A program made the translations under genes and the position numbers. A stretch of DNA of 64,000 nucleotides from Isoptericola sediminis (GTDB taxonomy: Bacteria; Actinomycetota; Actinomycetes; Actinomycetales; Cellulomonadaceae): positions 62,001 to 126,000 of the forward strand of contig NZ_JABFAJ010000021.1 of the NCBI RefSeq assembly GCF_013085345.1. Reading direction: 5' to 3'. Positions 1 through 9,489 of the stretch are shown here, piece by piece (the first letter of the stretch is position 1; the number at the start of each line of letters is the position of its first letter). Below the pieces are notes generated by a model. It made no database searches, was not told the DNA's origin, and saw nothing but the letters and a program-made list of their open reading frames with translations.

Positions 1-3
1 TCG

Positions 4-1926
4 TCACCAGGTCAGCGGGAACAGGTCGGCCGGCTCCTCGGAGGGCGGCACGCCCGCGGAACGCAGGACGTAGCCCATCAGCTCGCTGAACACCGGGGCG
101 GCCACGACACCACCGTAGATCGAGGACCGCGGGCTCTTGAGGAACACCGACACGGTGTAGCGGGGGTCGTCGGCGGGCGCCACGCCGATGAACGACGCGA
201 CGTACGTGGTCCCGCCGCCCTCGAACATCTGGGCCGTGCCGGTCTTGCCCGCCACGCGGTAGCCCGGGACCTGCGCGGCCGTGCCCGTGCCGTCCTCCGC
301 GGTGACCGCCTCCATCATGGTCAGCACGTCCTGCGCCGTCTGCGACGACACCACCCGGGTCCCCTCCGCCCGCTCGGCGGGCACGACCTCCCCGGCAGCG
401 GTCCGGGTGCCCGCCACGAGGTTGGCGGGCATCCGCACGCCGTCGTTCGCGACGGTCGAGAAGACCTGGGTCGCCTGCATCGCGCTGACCGCGACGCCCT
501 GCCCGAACAGCACCGTGTACGGCGTGCGGTTCTCGATCTCGTCGATGTCCTCGTCGGGCAGCAGACCCGCGCTCTCCCCCGGCAGGCCGAGCGCCGTGCG
601 CTGCCCGAAGCCGAACTTGCGCAGGTAGTCGTAGCGCACGGCGAAGGGGATCTCCTTGCCCATCATGACCGTGCCCGTGTTGGACGACTGGGCCAGGATC
701 CCGGCGAGGGTCCAGCGCTCGACCGCGTGGGGGTGCGAGTCACGGAACGTCTCACCGTCCACGGTGTAGGTGTCCGGGACCTCGAACTCGTCGGTCGGTT
801 CCCAGTAGCCGCCCTCGAGCGCGGCCGCCATGGAGATGACCTTGCCGGTGGACCCCGGTTCGAAGACCACGTTCACCGCCCGGGACCCGTCCGCGACGTC
901 CCCGGAGCTCCCGTTCGGGTCGACGTCGCCGGAGTCGGCCATCGAGACGACGTCGCCGGTGCGGAGGTCCTGCACGATCGCGATCCCGTAGCTCGCGCCG
1001 GTGTCCGCGACGGCCTCGTCGAGCAGCTCCTCCGCCTTCCACTGGACGTCGGAGTCCAGGGTGAGCTGGACGTCCTCGCCCGGCTCGGCCGGCACCGACT
1101 CGATCTCGGAGGTGGGGATGCGCGCACCGTCCCGGCCCCGTTCGTAGGTCAGGGTGCCGTCGGTCCCCGACAGGACGTCGTCGAAGGAGGCCTCGAGGCC
1201 GCCCACGCCGGTGTGCTCGCTGTTGACGTGCCCGAGCAGGGGGCCGGCCACCGTGCCGGCGGGATACGTCCGCTCCGACGTCAGGTGGGAGAACACGAAG
1301 CCGTACAGGCCGAGGGCCGAGACGGCCCGCTGCACCTCCGGGACGACGTCGGCGGCCAGGACGACGTACTGGTCCTCCCCGTTGAGCCGGGCGCCGAGCG
1401 TGGCCCGGCTCTCCCCCAGCACCGGGGCGAGGAGCTGGGCGATACCGAGGGCACCGTCCTGCACCGGTTCACCGTCCGCGTCGTGGCGGCCGTTGCCCCG
1501 GAACCCCTGGATGTTCACCTGGTTGGCCACGATCCGGTAGCGGTCCACGGACGTGGCTAGCACCCGGCCCTCGACGTCGAGGATGTCCCCGCGGTGCGCC
1601 TGGGTGACCTGGGTCGCCAGCCGCGCCTGCTGGGCCGTCGAGGCGAGCGCCGGCCCCTGGATGACCTGGACGTCCACGAGACGGCCCACGAACAGGGTCA
1701 CCACGAAGGCCGCCAGCACGATCAGCCAGCGCTGGCGCCGCTCGGGGTCTCCCGCCGTCCGTCCCGCCGGGCGCGCCGGGCGGCCCCGCCCGGCGCCCGC
1801 GCCTCCGCGTGCCACCGGTGCGGCACCGCGCCGACGGCCGTCCGGTCGTCTCGTGGACTGCACAGCACGATCGTGCTCCCCCGCGGACCGTCCGGTGCGG
1901 CGGCGCACCGGGCGTGTCGGGGTCAC
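4..1926 (-). CDS. ftsI: Septal peptidoglycan transpeptidase FtsI (class B PBP)
   Basis: Cross-links peptidoglycan at the division septum. The 640-residue product has a basic cytoplasmic tail, one membrane anchor near residues 67-85, a PBP dimerisation region, and a transpeptidase domain with the catalytic Ser in STGK near 358, SSN near 412 and KTGT near 560. No PASTA repeats follow the catalytic domain. GTG at 1926 is chosen because it overlaps the ftsL stop codon by four bases (GTGA), the coupling usual in this cluster; the frame stays open further upstream only as a shadow of ftsL and rsmH. The gene ends three bases from the window edge, so later division-cluster genes such as murE are expected beyond it. 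Confidence 0.95.
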   Translation of the reverse strand: MTPTRPVRRRTGRSAGEHDRAVQSTRRPDGRRRGAAPVARGGAGAGRGRPARPAGRTAGDPERRQRWLIVLAAFVVTLFVGRLVDVQVIQGPALASTAQQARLATQVTQAHRGDILDVEGRVLATSVDRYRIVANQVNIQGFRGNGRHDADGEPVQDGALGIAQLLAPVLGESRATLGARLNGEDQYVVLAADVVPEVQRAVSALGLYGFVFSHLTSERTYPAGTVAGPLLGHVNSEHTGVGGLEASFDDVLSGTDGTLTYERGRDGARIPTSEIESVPAEPGEDVQLTLDSDVQWKAEELLDEAVADTGASYGIAIVQDLRTGDVVSMADSGDVDPNGSSGDVADGSRAVNVVFEPGSTGKVISMAAALEGGYWEPTDEFEVPDTYTVDGETFRDSHPHAVERWTLAGILAQSSNTGTVMMGKEIPFAVRYDYLRKFGFGQRTALGLPGESAGLLPDEDIDEIENRTPYTVLFGQGVAVSAMQATQVFSTVANDGVRMPANLVAGTRTAAGEVVPAERAEGTRVVSSQTAQDVLTMMEAVTAEDGTGTAAQVPGYRVAGKTGTAQMFEGGGTTYVASFIGVAPADDPRYTVSVFLKSPRSSIYGGVVAAPVFSELMGYVLRSAGVPPSEEPADLFPLTW

Positions 1927-2345
1927 GGCTGCTCCGTCGGCTCCGGGACGACGGAACGGTCGGCGGCGGAGAGCATGGTGATCTCCTCGGCGGGGACCAT
2001 GCCGAGGCGGTCGGCCTGCTCGGGCAGGGACGCCTCGGCGGCCCGCAGCTCGGCACGCACCTCCTGGACGTCCTGCGCCACGAGACCGGCCTCGCGCTGC
2101 AGCTGGGACATCTCGTAGGAACCGCGCGCCATGGTCGTGTTGAGCAGCAGCGCCGACAGGAGCGCGGCGACCAGCACCAGGGCGCACAGGACCATGAAGG
2201 GCAGCCCCGAGGTCGCCTGCAGGGGCGCGCGGACGGCGTCCAGGCGGCGACCCGCACCGCCCTCGACGGCACGCAGCGGCGCGCGGCGAGGGGTGGGTTC
2301 GCCACGCGGGACCGGGTGGACGGTGGTGGCTCGCAGAGCGCTCAT
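1923..2345 (-). CDS. ftsL: FtsL-like divisome membrane protein
   Basis: A 140-residue bitopic protein with a basic, Arg/Pro-rich cytoplasmic N-terminus, a single hydrophobic segment at roughly residues 47-70, and a Glu/Ala/Gln-rich stretch after it consistent with the FtsL coiled coil, then a short Pro-rich tail. FtsL proteins link FtsB/FtsQ to the FtsW-FtsI synthase. Sequence identity in this family is low, so the call rests on topology and position: it overlaps rsmH upstream (ATGA) and ftsI downstream (GTGA). An alternative would be an unrelated small septation protein, but the context makes FtsL by far the best reading. Confidence 0.85.
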   Translation of the reverse strand: MSALRATTVHPVPRGEPTPRRAPLRAVEGGAGRRLDAVRAPLQATSGLPFMVLCALVLVAALLSALLLNTTMARGSYEMSQLQREAGLVAQDVQEVRAELRAAEASLPEQADRLGMVPAEEITMLSAADRSVVPEPTEQP

Positions 2346-3352
2346 CGTGACTCCTTCCGGGTCTGGCCGAGCATGTGGGCGGGCGTGGGACGCAGGCGGC
2401 GGGCGGCGCGCAGCCGCACCGACGCCGAGCGGGGGTTGCGTTCCCGCTCGACCGCGTCGGCCTCCTCAGCGCCCCGGGTGAGGGCCTCGAGGTACGGCCG
2501 GTGGGTCTCGGGCTCCACCGGCAGGTCCGGCGGGGCGCTGGACGTCGTGCCGCGGGCGATCGCCCGCTTGACGATGCGGTCCTCCAGCGAGTGGTAGGAC
2601 TCCACGACGATCCGACCGTCGACGGCGAGGACCTCGATCGCCGCCGGGACGGCACGTTCGAGCACCTCGAGCTCGCCGTTGACCTCGATGCGCAAGGCCT
2701 GGAAGGTCCGCTTGGACGGGTTGCCGCCGGTCCGCCGCGCGGCGGCGGGGATCGCCGCGCGCACCGCGTCCGCGAGCTCGGCGGTGCGGGCCCACGGCTC
2801 GCGCTCGCGCCGCCGGACCACCGCACGGGCGATCCGCGGGGCGAACTTCTCCTCGCCGTAGCGGCGCAGGACGCGGACGAGGTCCGCCTCGTCGTAGGTG
2901 TTCAGCACGTCGGCGGCCGTCATGCCCCGCGACGGGTCCATCCGCATGTCCAGCGGTGCGTCCTGGGCGTAGGAGAACCCGCGCTCCGGCTCGTCGAGCT
3001 GCAGCGAGGACACCCCCAGGTCCATGAGCACTCCCTGGACCGCGCCGCCCGCGTGCTCGTCGACGACGTCCTCGATCTCGTCGTACACGGCGTGGACCGG
3101 CGTGAAGCGGTCCCCGAACCGGGCCAGGCGTCGGCTCGCCAGCTCGAGCGCCTGCGGGTCGCGGTCGATGCCGAGCACCCGTGCCGTCGGGACCTGCTCG
3201 AGGACGGCCTCGGTGTGCCCTCCCATGCCGAGGGTGCAGTCCACCAGCACGCTGCCGGGCTCGGCCAGGGCGGGCGCGAGCAGGTCCACGCACCGCTGCA
3301 GGAGCACGGGCAGGTGCCGGTCGCTCGTCGGTCGCGTCGCGTCGTCGCTCAC
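2342..3352 (-). CDS. rsmH: 16S rRNA (cytosine-1402-N4) methyltransferase RsmH
   Basis: Methylates N4 of C1402 in the decoding centre of 16S rRNA using S-adenosylmethionine. The 336-residue protein carries the family's SAM-binding glycine motif (LGMGGHT) close to the N-terminus, the conserved MDLGVSS and [14 protein letters not shown] regions, and the C-terminal [13 protein letters not shown] and NPRSAS blocks. The GTG start at 3352 is preceded by a strong ribosome site (GGAGAGGG). It follows mraZ by about 146 bases and overlaps ftsL by four. Formerly called mraW. Confidence 0.95.
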   Translation of the reverse strand: MSDDATRPTSDRHLPVLLQRCVDLLAPALAEPGSVLVDCTLGMGGHTEAVLEQVPTARVLGIDRDPQALELASRRLARFGDRFTPVHAVYDEIEDVVDEHAGGAVQGVLMDLGVSSLQLDEPERGFSYAQDAPLDMRMDPSRGMTAADVLNTYDEADLVRVLRRYGEEKFAPRIARAVVRRREREPWARTAELADAVRAAIPAAARRTGGNPSKRTFQALRIEVNGELEVLERAVPAAIEVLAVDGRIVVESYHSLEDRIVKRAIARGTTSSAPPDLPVEPETHRPYLEALTRGAEEADAVERERNPRSASVRLRAARRLRPTPAHMLGQTRKESR

Positions 3353-3410
3353 GGGCCCTCTCCTTCCTGTCGGTGACGGCCCCGCCCGACCAGGTCTCCC
3401 TCCGCGTCGT

Positions 3411-3435
3411 TCTGGCGCCGGGGAAGTGCGCCAGA
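3411..3435 (-). terminator. Hairpin between mraZ and rsmH (possible attenuator)
   Basis: A perfect 8-bp inverted repeat (TCTGGCGC / GCGCCAGA, 9-base loop) lies in the gap between mraZ and rsmH. There is no clear T-run on either side, so it could be a partial terminator, a processing site or chance in GC-rich DNA. Confidence 0.3.
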
Positions 3436-3498
3436 CCCTCGCGGGGAGAGGCCTCGCCGTGCGGGGCCGCGGCTGTGCTGATGTCGTCGTCGGTCGGT

Positions 3499-3972
3499 TC
3501 AGAACTGCAGGTCGGGAAAGATCTGTTCGGCCACGTCGGAGTAGTCGGCCTCCTGCGCGGACAGGTAGCTCTCCCACGCTCCGGCGTCCCAGACCTCGAC
3601 CCGGGTGCCGGCGCCGATCACGGCGACGTCCCGGCCGAGGCCCGCGTACTCTCGCAGGTTCGCGGGGATCACCACGCGACCCTGCTTGTCCGGCACCTCG
3701 TCGCTCGCCCCCGACAGGAACACGCGCAGGTAGTCGCGTGCCTGGCGGCTGGTGACCGGCGCCTGCCGGACCTGCTCGTACATGCGGGAGAACTCGTCCA
3801 TCGGCAGCAGGAACACGCAACGCTCCTGCCCCCGCGTCATGACGAGCCCGGCGGCGAGTCGGGAACGGAACTTCGCCGGCAGGATGAGCCGCCCCTTCTC
3901 GTCGAGCCTCGGGGTGTACGTGCCGAGCAGCAGCCCGGTCCCCGGGAACTGGTCTCCCAGCGTTCCTGCCAC
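3499..3972 (-). CDS. mraZ: Transcriptional regulator MraZ
   Basis: DNA-binding regulator of the division and cell-wall cluster and of its own promoter. The 157-residue product shows the two tandem SpoVT/AbrB-like MraZ halves: a first [13 protein letters not shown] block near residues 20-32 and a second [13 protein letters not shown] block near 95-107. GTG at 3972 is chosen because it has a strong ribosome site (GGGGAGGT, 7-base spacer) and gives a start close to the conserved [12 protein letters not shown]; the frame is open further upstream without support. The C-terminal extension is modest. It is the first gene of the leftward division operon, and its promoter region holds the expected box array. 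Confidence 0.95.
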   Translation of the reverse strand: MAGTLGDQFPGTGLLLGTYTPRLDEKGRLILPAKFRSRLAAGLVMTRGQERCVFLLPMDEFSRMYEQVRQAPVTSRQARDYLRVFLSGASDEVPDKQGRVVIPANLREYAGLGRDVAVIGAGTRVEVWDAGAWESYLSAQEADYSDVAEQIFPDLQF

Positions 3973-3992
3973 GGTCCGCACCTCCCCTCGGG

Positions 3993-4028
3993 CTCCCGCT
4001 TCCTCCACGCTACTCCACTTTCCTCCAC
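3993..4028 (-). promoter_or_regulatory. MraZ-box array upstream of mraZ
   Basis: On the minus strand GTGGAG occurs three times at exact 10-base spacing (plus-strand positions 4003, 4013 and 4023), followed by a degenerate fourth unit CGGGAG at 3993. MraZ of other bacteria binds direct repeats with a conserved GTGG/TGGG core spaced by about one DNA turn, upstream of its own gene. Another GTGGAG lies at 4055-4060. The location about 20-55 bases before the mraZ start codon fits autoregulation. Confidence 0.7.
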
Positions 4029-4242
4029 CGGGCGCGGCCATTCGGCCGCCTCCCCTCCACCTGCGCACTTCCTCCCCATGTCTGCGCAGGTCAGAGAGGT
4101 GGGGGTGAAGTGGAGGGCCAGGCACCACCGGACCCCGCAGAACCACTCCCCGAGAGCCCTTCAGCGGGTGACCCGACTCACGAGACACGCCCGGGACGGG
4201 CTAGGCTGCAAGACGTACCGTCCCGCGACCGGAGGCCGCACC

Positions 4243-5298
4243 GTGCAGACCGACCACGTCACCGGCACCCTGCCGCCGCCCAACGAGGACGGGCAGGAGG
4301 CCCTGCGGGCCGGCCTGCGCGAGCTCGTGACGACCACGAGCCACGTGCGCGAACAGGTGGAGAGCGTCGTGACCGGGCGGCCCGACCTGGCCCGGCTGAC
4401 CGTCGCCGTGCTCCTCGCCGGCGGGCACCTGCTGGTGGAGGACGTGCCGGGTGTGGGCAAGACCACCCTGGCCAAGGCGCTGGCGCGCACGATCGACTCC
4501 CGTGTCGGCCGTGTGCAGTTCACCCCCGACCTGTTGCCGAGCGACCTCACCGGCGTGAACGTCTACCGCTCGGCCACCGGTGAGTTCGAGTTCCGTCCCG
4601 GTCCCGTGTTCAACAACGTCGTGATCGGCGACGAGATCAACCGGGCCTCGCCGAAGACGCAGTCCGCGCTGCTGGAGTGCATGGAGGAGGGGCAGGTCAC
4701 CGTCGACGGGTCCACCTACGTCCTGCCGAAGCCCTTCCTCGTGGTCGCGACGCAGAACCCGGTCGAGATGGAGGGCACCTACCCGCTCCCCGAGGCGCAG
4801 CGGGACCGCTTCATGGCCCGGCTCGCGGTCGGGTATCCCGACAACGAGGCCGAGATGGCCATGCTCGACGCCCAGTCGTCGGGAGACCCGCTGGCCCACC
4901 TCCGGCCGGTCACGCACGCCGACACGATGCTGCGCTACGCGGGATGGATCCGCGCGGTGCACGCGGCACCCGCGGTCAAGCAGTACATCCTGGACCTGGT
5001 GGGGCGGACCCGTGATCACGCCGGGCTGCGTCTCGGCGCCTCGCCCCGCGCCTCGCTGCAGCTACTCAAGGTCGCCAAGGCCCACGCCGCGATGGCCGGG
5101 CGGATGCACGTCCTGCCGGACGACGTCCAGGCGCTGGCGGTCCCGGTCCTGGCGCACCGCCTGGTGCTGTCCACCGAGTCCCGGCTGACCGGGCTGGACG
5201 GTCCGGGCATCATCGAGGAGGTCCTCCGGCAGACCCCGGTGCCCGCCCGGGCGCACGCCGCCCCCGGCGGCGCCGCCGTGCCACGCCAGCCCCGCTGA
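4243..5298 (+). CDS. MoxR-family AAA+ ATPase
   Basis: AAA+ chaperone-like ATPase of 351 residues. Visible are a Walker A motif (GVGKTT near residue 70), the family's DEINRA Walker B region near 130, and sensor motifs (ATQNPVE). MoxR proteins are thought to remodel or activate partner proteins, commonly those encoded beside them, here a DUF58 protein and a transglutaminase. GTG at 4243 follows GGAGG with a 7-base spacer; the frame is open far upstream without support. A TAGGCT hexamer at 4202-4207 could be its -10 element. It starts a three-gene rightward operon divergent from mraZ. Confidence 0.9.
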   Translation: MQTDHVTGTLPPPNEDGQEALRAGLRELVTTTSHVREQVESVVTGRPDLARLTVAVLLAGGHLLVEDVPGVGKTTLAKALARTIDSRVGRVQFTPDLLPSDLTGVNVYRSATGEFEFRPGPVFNNVVIGDEINRASPKTQSALLECMEEGQVTVDGSTYVLPKPFLVVATQNPVEMEGTYPLPEAQRDRFMARLAVGYPDNEAEMAMLDAQSSGDPLAHLRPVTHADTMLRYAGWIRAVHAAPAVKQYILDLVGRTRDHAGLRLGASPRASLQLLKVAKAHAAMAGRMHVLPDDVQALAVPVLAHRLVLSTESRLTGLDGPGIIEEVLRQTPVPARAHAAPGGAAVPRQPR

Positions 5299-5300
5299 CG

Positions 5301-6626
5301 ATGAACGTCGAGCAGGTCACGAGCGCGCTGCGCCGCCTGGTCCGGGTCCGCCCGACGGCGCGCGGCGCGGCGCTGATCAGCGCCGGGGGCGTCCTGGTCG
5401 TCGTCGGCGTCGTGCTGGACCTGCCCGACCTCGTGGGCCTCGGGGCCGCGGCCCTGCTGGTGGTGCTGGCCGCATGGGTCTCGCTCGGCGTGCAGCGGCT
5501 CGACGCGGGTCGCGGCGCGCTGGACGTGGAACGCCGGCTCGACCCCCATCCCGTGGTGGCCGGGCAGCACGCGACCACCCAGCTCGTCGTCCGCGCCCGG
5601 GCGCGGACCGGAGCCGCGTTCGAACGGCTCGCCCGGCTGCGCCTGTCCGAGCAGGCGGCGCACGAGCTCGCCGGGCCGCACGGCATCCGCGCCCGGGTCC
5701 GCGCCCACCCCGACCGCGTCGCGGTGCAGTACACGATCGCCCCGGTGCGCCGGGGGCGCTGGTCGCTCGGACCCGTCCTGACCACGCGGAGCGACGTCTT
5801 CGGCCTGGCCCGCACCACGCAGCCGCTCGGGGCGAGCACGCCGGTGTCGGTCTGGCCGCGCACGACGCACGTGCCCGCGCACAGCGCGGCGCTCGGTGAC
5901 GTCGACCGGGCCGCGTCCGGCGCCCGGCTGGCCTCCTCCGACGACTCCGTCATCCGCGAGTACGTGCCGGGGGACGACCCGCGCCGGGTCCACTGGGCGG
6001 GATCGGCACGCCAGGGCCGGCTCATGGTGAGGGCCGACGAGAGCGCGGGCCTGCGTCCGGTCACGGTGCTGCTCGACAGCGGCCTGCTCGCGCCCGCCTC
6101 GGACGAGCGGCCGGGAGGACGCGCACCGACCCACGCCACCGTCGAGGACGGCGAGTGGGCCGTCGAGCTGGCCGCGTCGATCGCCACGTCCTTCCTCGAG
6201 GCGGGTCATCCCACCCGGTTGTCCGCCACCGGCGGTACCCACCAGCCGGCGACGCACCTCAGCGGGGCCCGGACCGGTCGCGCCGTGATGCTGGACTCGA
6301 CCGTGGACCTGAGCGGCCTGCGCGGGGCGGCCGCCACCCGTGCCCTGGAGCAGACCGTCCAGGCGCTGCGGGCCGACCGCCGGCAGTCCGAGATCACGGT
6401 CGCCGTCCTCGGGCCCACCACGGGTCCGACCCGCCACGCGGTCGCCTCGCTGGGGGCGGACGGGGTCGCCTGGGCGCTGCTGGTCGTCCCCCGGGCGGAG
6501 GGCATGCGCCACGACGTGGAGCCCACGGCCGACGACCTGCGCTCCGCGGGGTGGCGCGTGACGACCTGCGCCCCCGGCACGCCGCCGGAACGCGTGTGGT
6601 CCGCACTGACGGAGCGCGTCGCATGA
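5301..6626 (+). CDS. DUF58 domain membrane protein
   Basis: A 441-residue protein with two adjacent hydrophobic segments near residues 25-60 and the DUF58 signature around residues 218-235 (YVPGDDPRRVHW), followed by a von Willebrand A-like region with a DSG motif. Proteins of this type accompany MoxR ATPases and are probably their clients; the biochemical role is unknown. It lies two bases after moxR and its stop codon overlaps the start of the transglutaminase gene (ATGA), so the three are almost certainly co-translated. Confidence 0.88.
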   Translation: MNVEQVTSALRRLVRVRPTARGAALISAGGVLVVVGVVLDLPDLVGLGAAALLVVLAAWVSLGVQRLDAGRGALDVERRLDPHPVVAGQHATTQLVVRARARTGAAFERLARLRLSEQAAHELAGPHGIRARVRAHPDRVAVQYTIAPVRRGRWSLGPVLTTRSDVFGLARTTQPLGASTPVSVWPRTTHVPAHSAALGDVDRAASGARLASSDDSVIREYVPGDDPRRVHWAGSARQGRLMVRADESAGLRPVTVLLDSGLLAPASDERPGGRAPTHATVEDGEWAVELAASIATSFLEAGHPTRLSATGGTHQPATHLSGARTGRAVMLDSTVDLSGLRGAAATRALEQTVQALRADRRQSEITVAVLGPTTGPTRHAVASLGADGVAWALLVVPRAEGMRHDVEPTADDLRSAGWRVTTCAPGTPPERVWSALTERVA

Positions 6627-8896
6627 TCCCGCCGTACGCCGGTCCGGTCGCGCGGCTCGTCGCCACGGGCGCACTGGTCGCGCTGGCCGTCGCGGCGTCG
6701 ATGACGGCGCTGACCCAGCTCGTCCTGCCCGGTCCGTGGGTGCGTACCGGGGTGCTGGGCATCGTGCTCGTGACGGTCACGACGACCACCACGCGCGGCT
6801 TGCTGGAGGCCCGCGCGCGGCGCCGTGGTGTCGCGGGGGACGCCGGGAGCGGCTCGGCCCTGCCCACCCTCGCCGGCGCGCTGGTCGCCACGTGGTTCGT
6901 CCTGTCCCGCTACGGCGCCCCGACGTCCGCGGCGGACCTGATCGTCGGCCCCGAGCACGTCAGCCGGGTGGTGGCACGGCTGGGCGAGGCCGGCGAGATC
7001 ATCCGGTCCGAGGTCGCCCCGGTACCGGGCACGCTGCCGATGGCGCTGCTCACGGTGGGCGGCACGCTGGCCGTGCTGCTGCTGGCCGACGCCCTGGCGG
7101 GCGGCCTGCACTGGCACGCCGGCGTCGGGCTGCCGCTGCTCGCCCTCTGGGCCCCGCCGCTGGTCCTCGTCGGATCGGTGCCGCGCCTGGTCTTCGTCGT
7201 CGTGGTCGCCGCGCTGCTGCTGCTGCTGACGGTCTCACCCCGGGGCGGCCCCCGGACCCGTCAGCGTGAGCAGCCACCGCGCTCGGTACGCCGCGCCGAG
7301 GGTCTGCGGGCCGTGGTCACCACGGCCGTGGCGGTCGTGGTCGCCGCCGGCGCGGGGCTCGTCGCCACCGCCTCGGAGTCGCTGCCCGGTTACGCGGGGG
7401 CCTGGTACCAGACGTTCACCACCTCGGGCGACGCCATCCAGCTCGCCGAGGACCTGGACGTGCTCGGCAGCCTGACCGAACGGTCGAGCGAGGTCGTGCT
7501 GACCTACACCGGCCCCACCGAGGGGGTCGGTCCCTGGCGCACCTACACGACGTCCGCGTTCGACGGCCGACGGTGGCAGCGCGGGGACGAGCGCTCCGGC
7601 GAGCCGTTCGGGCCCGACGACCTGCTCTGGCCCGAGGACGTCGACCGTGACGCCCTGGCCGACGCCCGGGCCGTGGCGGTCACGGTCGGGTCGCTGCGCG
7701 ACGACCAGCTCCCCGTGCCCGGCGAGCCGCGGCGCGTGACCGTCGGCGGCACCTGGGGCTACGACGCGGTCCGGGACGAGGTGGTCGGCGACCGGACGGA
7801 CGAGGGCGAGACCTTCGACGTCGCGGTCCGACCGCGCGACCTCGACCCGGAACGGCTCCGCGCGGCCGGTCCGGGCACGGCGGTCGACGCGTACCTGCAG
7901 GTCCCCGAGACCGACCGCGCCGCCGACGTGGCCGCGCTCGCCGAGGAGGTCGCCGGCGACGGACCGACGGCGTACGACCAGGCCGTCGCGCTGCAACGCT
8001 GGCTGCGCGACCCGTCGTCCTTCACGTACTCCACCGAGCTGCCGCGCGGCGGCACGGGCGACCCGGTCTGGGACTTCCTCCAGCACCGGACGGGCTACTG
8101 CGTGCAGTTCGCCACCACGATGACGATGATGGCCCGCACGCTCGACATCCCCGCCCGGCTCGCGGTCGGGTTCCTGCCCGGCGAGGTGGTGTCCGAGTCC
8201 GACTCCGGGGAGCAGGCGACCTGGCAGGTGACCGGCCAGGACTCGCACGCCTGGCCGGAGCTGTACTTCGACGGGGTCGGATGGGTGCGGTTCGAACCGA
8301 CCCCGGCGGTCCAGACCGGCGCCCCGCCCACCCACACGACGCCGCGGGACGGGCCCGCCGCCGGTCAGCAGGACCAGGCTCCCGAGGTGCCCGAGCAGGT
8401 GCCGCCGCAGGAACGTCTGGGCCAGGACGAGGTCGTCTCGCAGCCACCGGTCGCGGTGCCCGCCGGTGGTGGTGGGGGTCCCGAGGGCCCCGAGCCCTGG
8501 GTCTGGGTCGTCGGCGGCATCGTGGTCGTGGCGGCGGGCGTCGCCGGCGGCTTCCTGCTGCGTCGCCGGCGCGAGGACCGCCCCGTGGACGCCGAGCGCG
8601 CCTGGGAGCAGGTGCTCGCCGCGCTGGCGAAGAACGGGGTGAGCCTGCCACCGCCGACGACGCCGCGTCAGGCGCCGGAGGCCATCGTCACGGCCGTGAC
8701 CCGGGCGCACGGGCAACGACCCTCCCCCGAGGTGCGCGACGGTCTGCAGCGGATCGCCGACGCCGTCGAACGGAGCCGGTACGCCGCCCCCGTCGAGGAG
8801 GCGCAGGACGACGACCTGGCCGAGCTGGCCGAGACGGTGGCCAGCGGACTGGCGCAGGGTCGTCGGGCGCGGCGGACCGCGTCGTCCGGTCGGTGA
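6623..8896 (+). CDS. Multipass membrane transglutaminase-like protein
   Basis: A 757-residue protein with a cluster of N-terminal membrane helices (to about residue 260), an extracytoplasmic transglutaminase-like domain whose likely triad is Cys493 (GYCVQF), His542 (DSHAW) and Asp550, a Pro/Gln-rich linker, another membrane helix near 630 and a cytoplasmic DUF4129-like tail. Such proteins may act as peptidases or cross-linking enzymes at the cell surface; the substrate is unknown. ATG at 6623 overlaps the previous stop. It is the last gene of the MoxR-DUF58-transglutaminase operon, a recurring trio in actinobacteria. Confidence 0.88.
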   Translation: MIPPYAGPVARLVATGALVALAVAASMTALTQLVLPGPWVRTGVLGIVLVTVTTTTTRGLLEARARRRGVAGDAGSGSALPTLAGALVATWFVLSRYGAPTSAADLIVGPEHVSRVVARLGEAGEIIRSEVAPVPGTLPMALLTVGGTLAVLLLADALAGGLHWHAGVGLPLLALWAPPLVLVGSVPRLVFVVVVAALLLLLTVSPRGGPRTRQREQPPRSVRRAEGLRAVVTTAVAVVVAAGAGLVATASESLPGYAGAWYQTFTTSGDAIQLAEDLDVLGSLTERSSEVVLTYTGPTEGVGPWRTYTTSAFDGRRWQRGDERSGEPFGPDDLLWPEDVDRDALADARAVAVTVGSLRDDQLPVPGEPRRVTVGGTWGYDAVRDEVVGDRTDEGETFDVAVRPRDLDPERLRAAGPGTAVDAYLQVPETDRAADVAALAEEVAGDGPTAYDQAVALQRWLRDPSSFTYSTELPRGGTGDPVWDFLQHRTGYCVQFATTMTMMARTLDIPARLAVGFLPGEVVSESDSGEQATWQVTGQDSHAWPELYFDGVGWVRFEPTPAVQTGAPPTHTTPRDGPAAGQQDQAPEVPEQVPPQERLGQDEVVSQPPVAVPAGGGGGPEGPEPWVWVVGGIVVVAAGVAGGFLLRRRREDRPVDAERAWEQVLAALAKNGVSLPPPTTPRQAPEAIVTAVTRAHGQRPSPEVRDGLQRIADAVERSRYAAPVEEAQDDDLAELAETVASGLAQGRRARRTASSGR

Positions 8897-9022
8897 CGAC
8901 GTCCGGCCGGGTGCTCAGCGGGTGTCCGGCTTGGTCCAGCAGGTCACGCTTCCACGCGGACGTTCGGCGATCGCTGCGGTGCGAGCCGGGCGTCGTGCGC
9001 GGGCGCCCGACGGGTCAGGTGC

Positions 9023-9436
9023 TCAGCGGCCTTCGTCGCGACGCCGGTTCCAGCGCTCCTCGAGCCGGTCGAGGAACCCGGAGCTCTTGGGCTTCTTGGC
9101 CGTCCGGGTGGTCCTCCCCGAGGAGGCCGCCGACGGCGACACGGTGCCGTCACCCTTGACGACGCCCTGCGGCCCTTTCTTGCGCGGCGCCGCGAAGACG
9201 AACGCCACGCCGGCGAACATCAGCGCGAACCCGACGACACCGAGCCACGCCATCTGCGACGCGGCACCGATCACCAGGAGCAGCAGACCGAGCACCACGC
9301 CCGCACCGGCGAGCACGAAGCGCAGCGGAGAACGGCGGCGTGAGTGCTGGAGCGTGGTCGCCAACCGGGGGTCGTCGCTCTCCAGCGCGCGCTCCATCTG
9401 CTCCAGCACGCGCTGCTCGTACTCCGACAGAGGCAT
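9023..9436 (-). CDS. DUF3040 small membrane protein
   Basis: A 137-residue protein starting with the family signature MPLSEYEQRVLEQME, followed by two hydrophobic segments at about residues 38-58 and 63-82, then a Lys/Arg-rich cytoplasmic tail. DUF3040 proteins are typical of actinobacteria and often sit near the division cluster; the function is not known. It is transcribed leftward and converges with the transglutaminase gene. No terminator hairpin I would trust is visible in the roughly 125-base gap between them. Confidence 0.88.
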   Translation of the reverse strand: MPLSEYEQRVLEQMERALESDDPRLATTLQHSRRRSPLRFVLAGAGVVLGLLLLVIGAASQMAWLGVVGFALMFAGVAFVFAAPRKKGPQGVVKGDGTVSPSAASSGRTTRTAKKPKSSGFLDRLEERWNRRRDEGR

Positions 9437-9489
9437 CGGGCCCCCCGATCTCGCTGTGGTCCACTGACGTTCTTCTAGGATATGCCCGC

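Noticed and set aside
4-2826. A 940-residue leftward frame suggesting an extended FtsI
   Set aside because: The N-terminal 300 residues are rsmH and ftsL read out of frame; the GTGA overlap at 1923-1926 gives the real start.
4100-4115. TGGGG and TGGAG on the plus strand facing moxR as further MraZ boxes
   Set aside because: Spacing is 11 rather than 10 and only two units occur; insufficient to claim MraZ control of moxR.
6155-6622. N-terminal extension of the transglutaminase protein by 156 residues
   Set aside because: This stretch is the DUF58 gene in another frame; ATG 6623 overlaps that gene's stop and begins with a membrane helix.
8910-9029. 12-bp direct repeat (GGTGCTCAGCGG at 8910 and 9018) flanking the gap between the transglutaminase and DUF3040 genes
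   Set aside because: Short, imperfectly extended and within GC-rich DNA; no mobile gene or second signal lies between the copies, so it is not evidence for an insertion.
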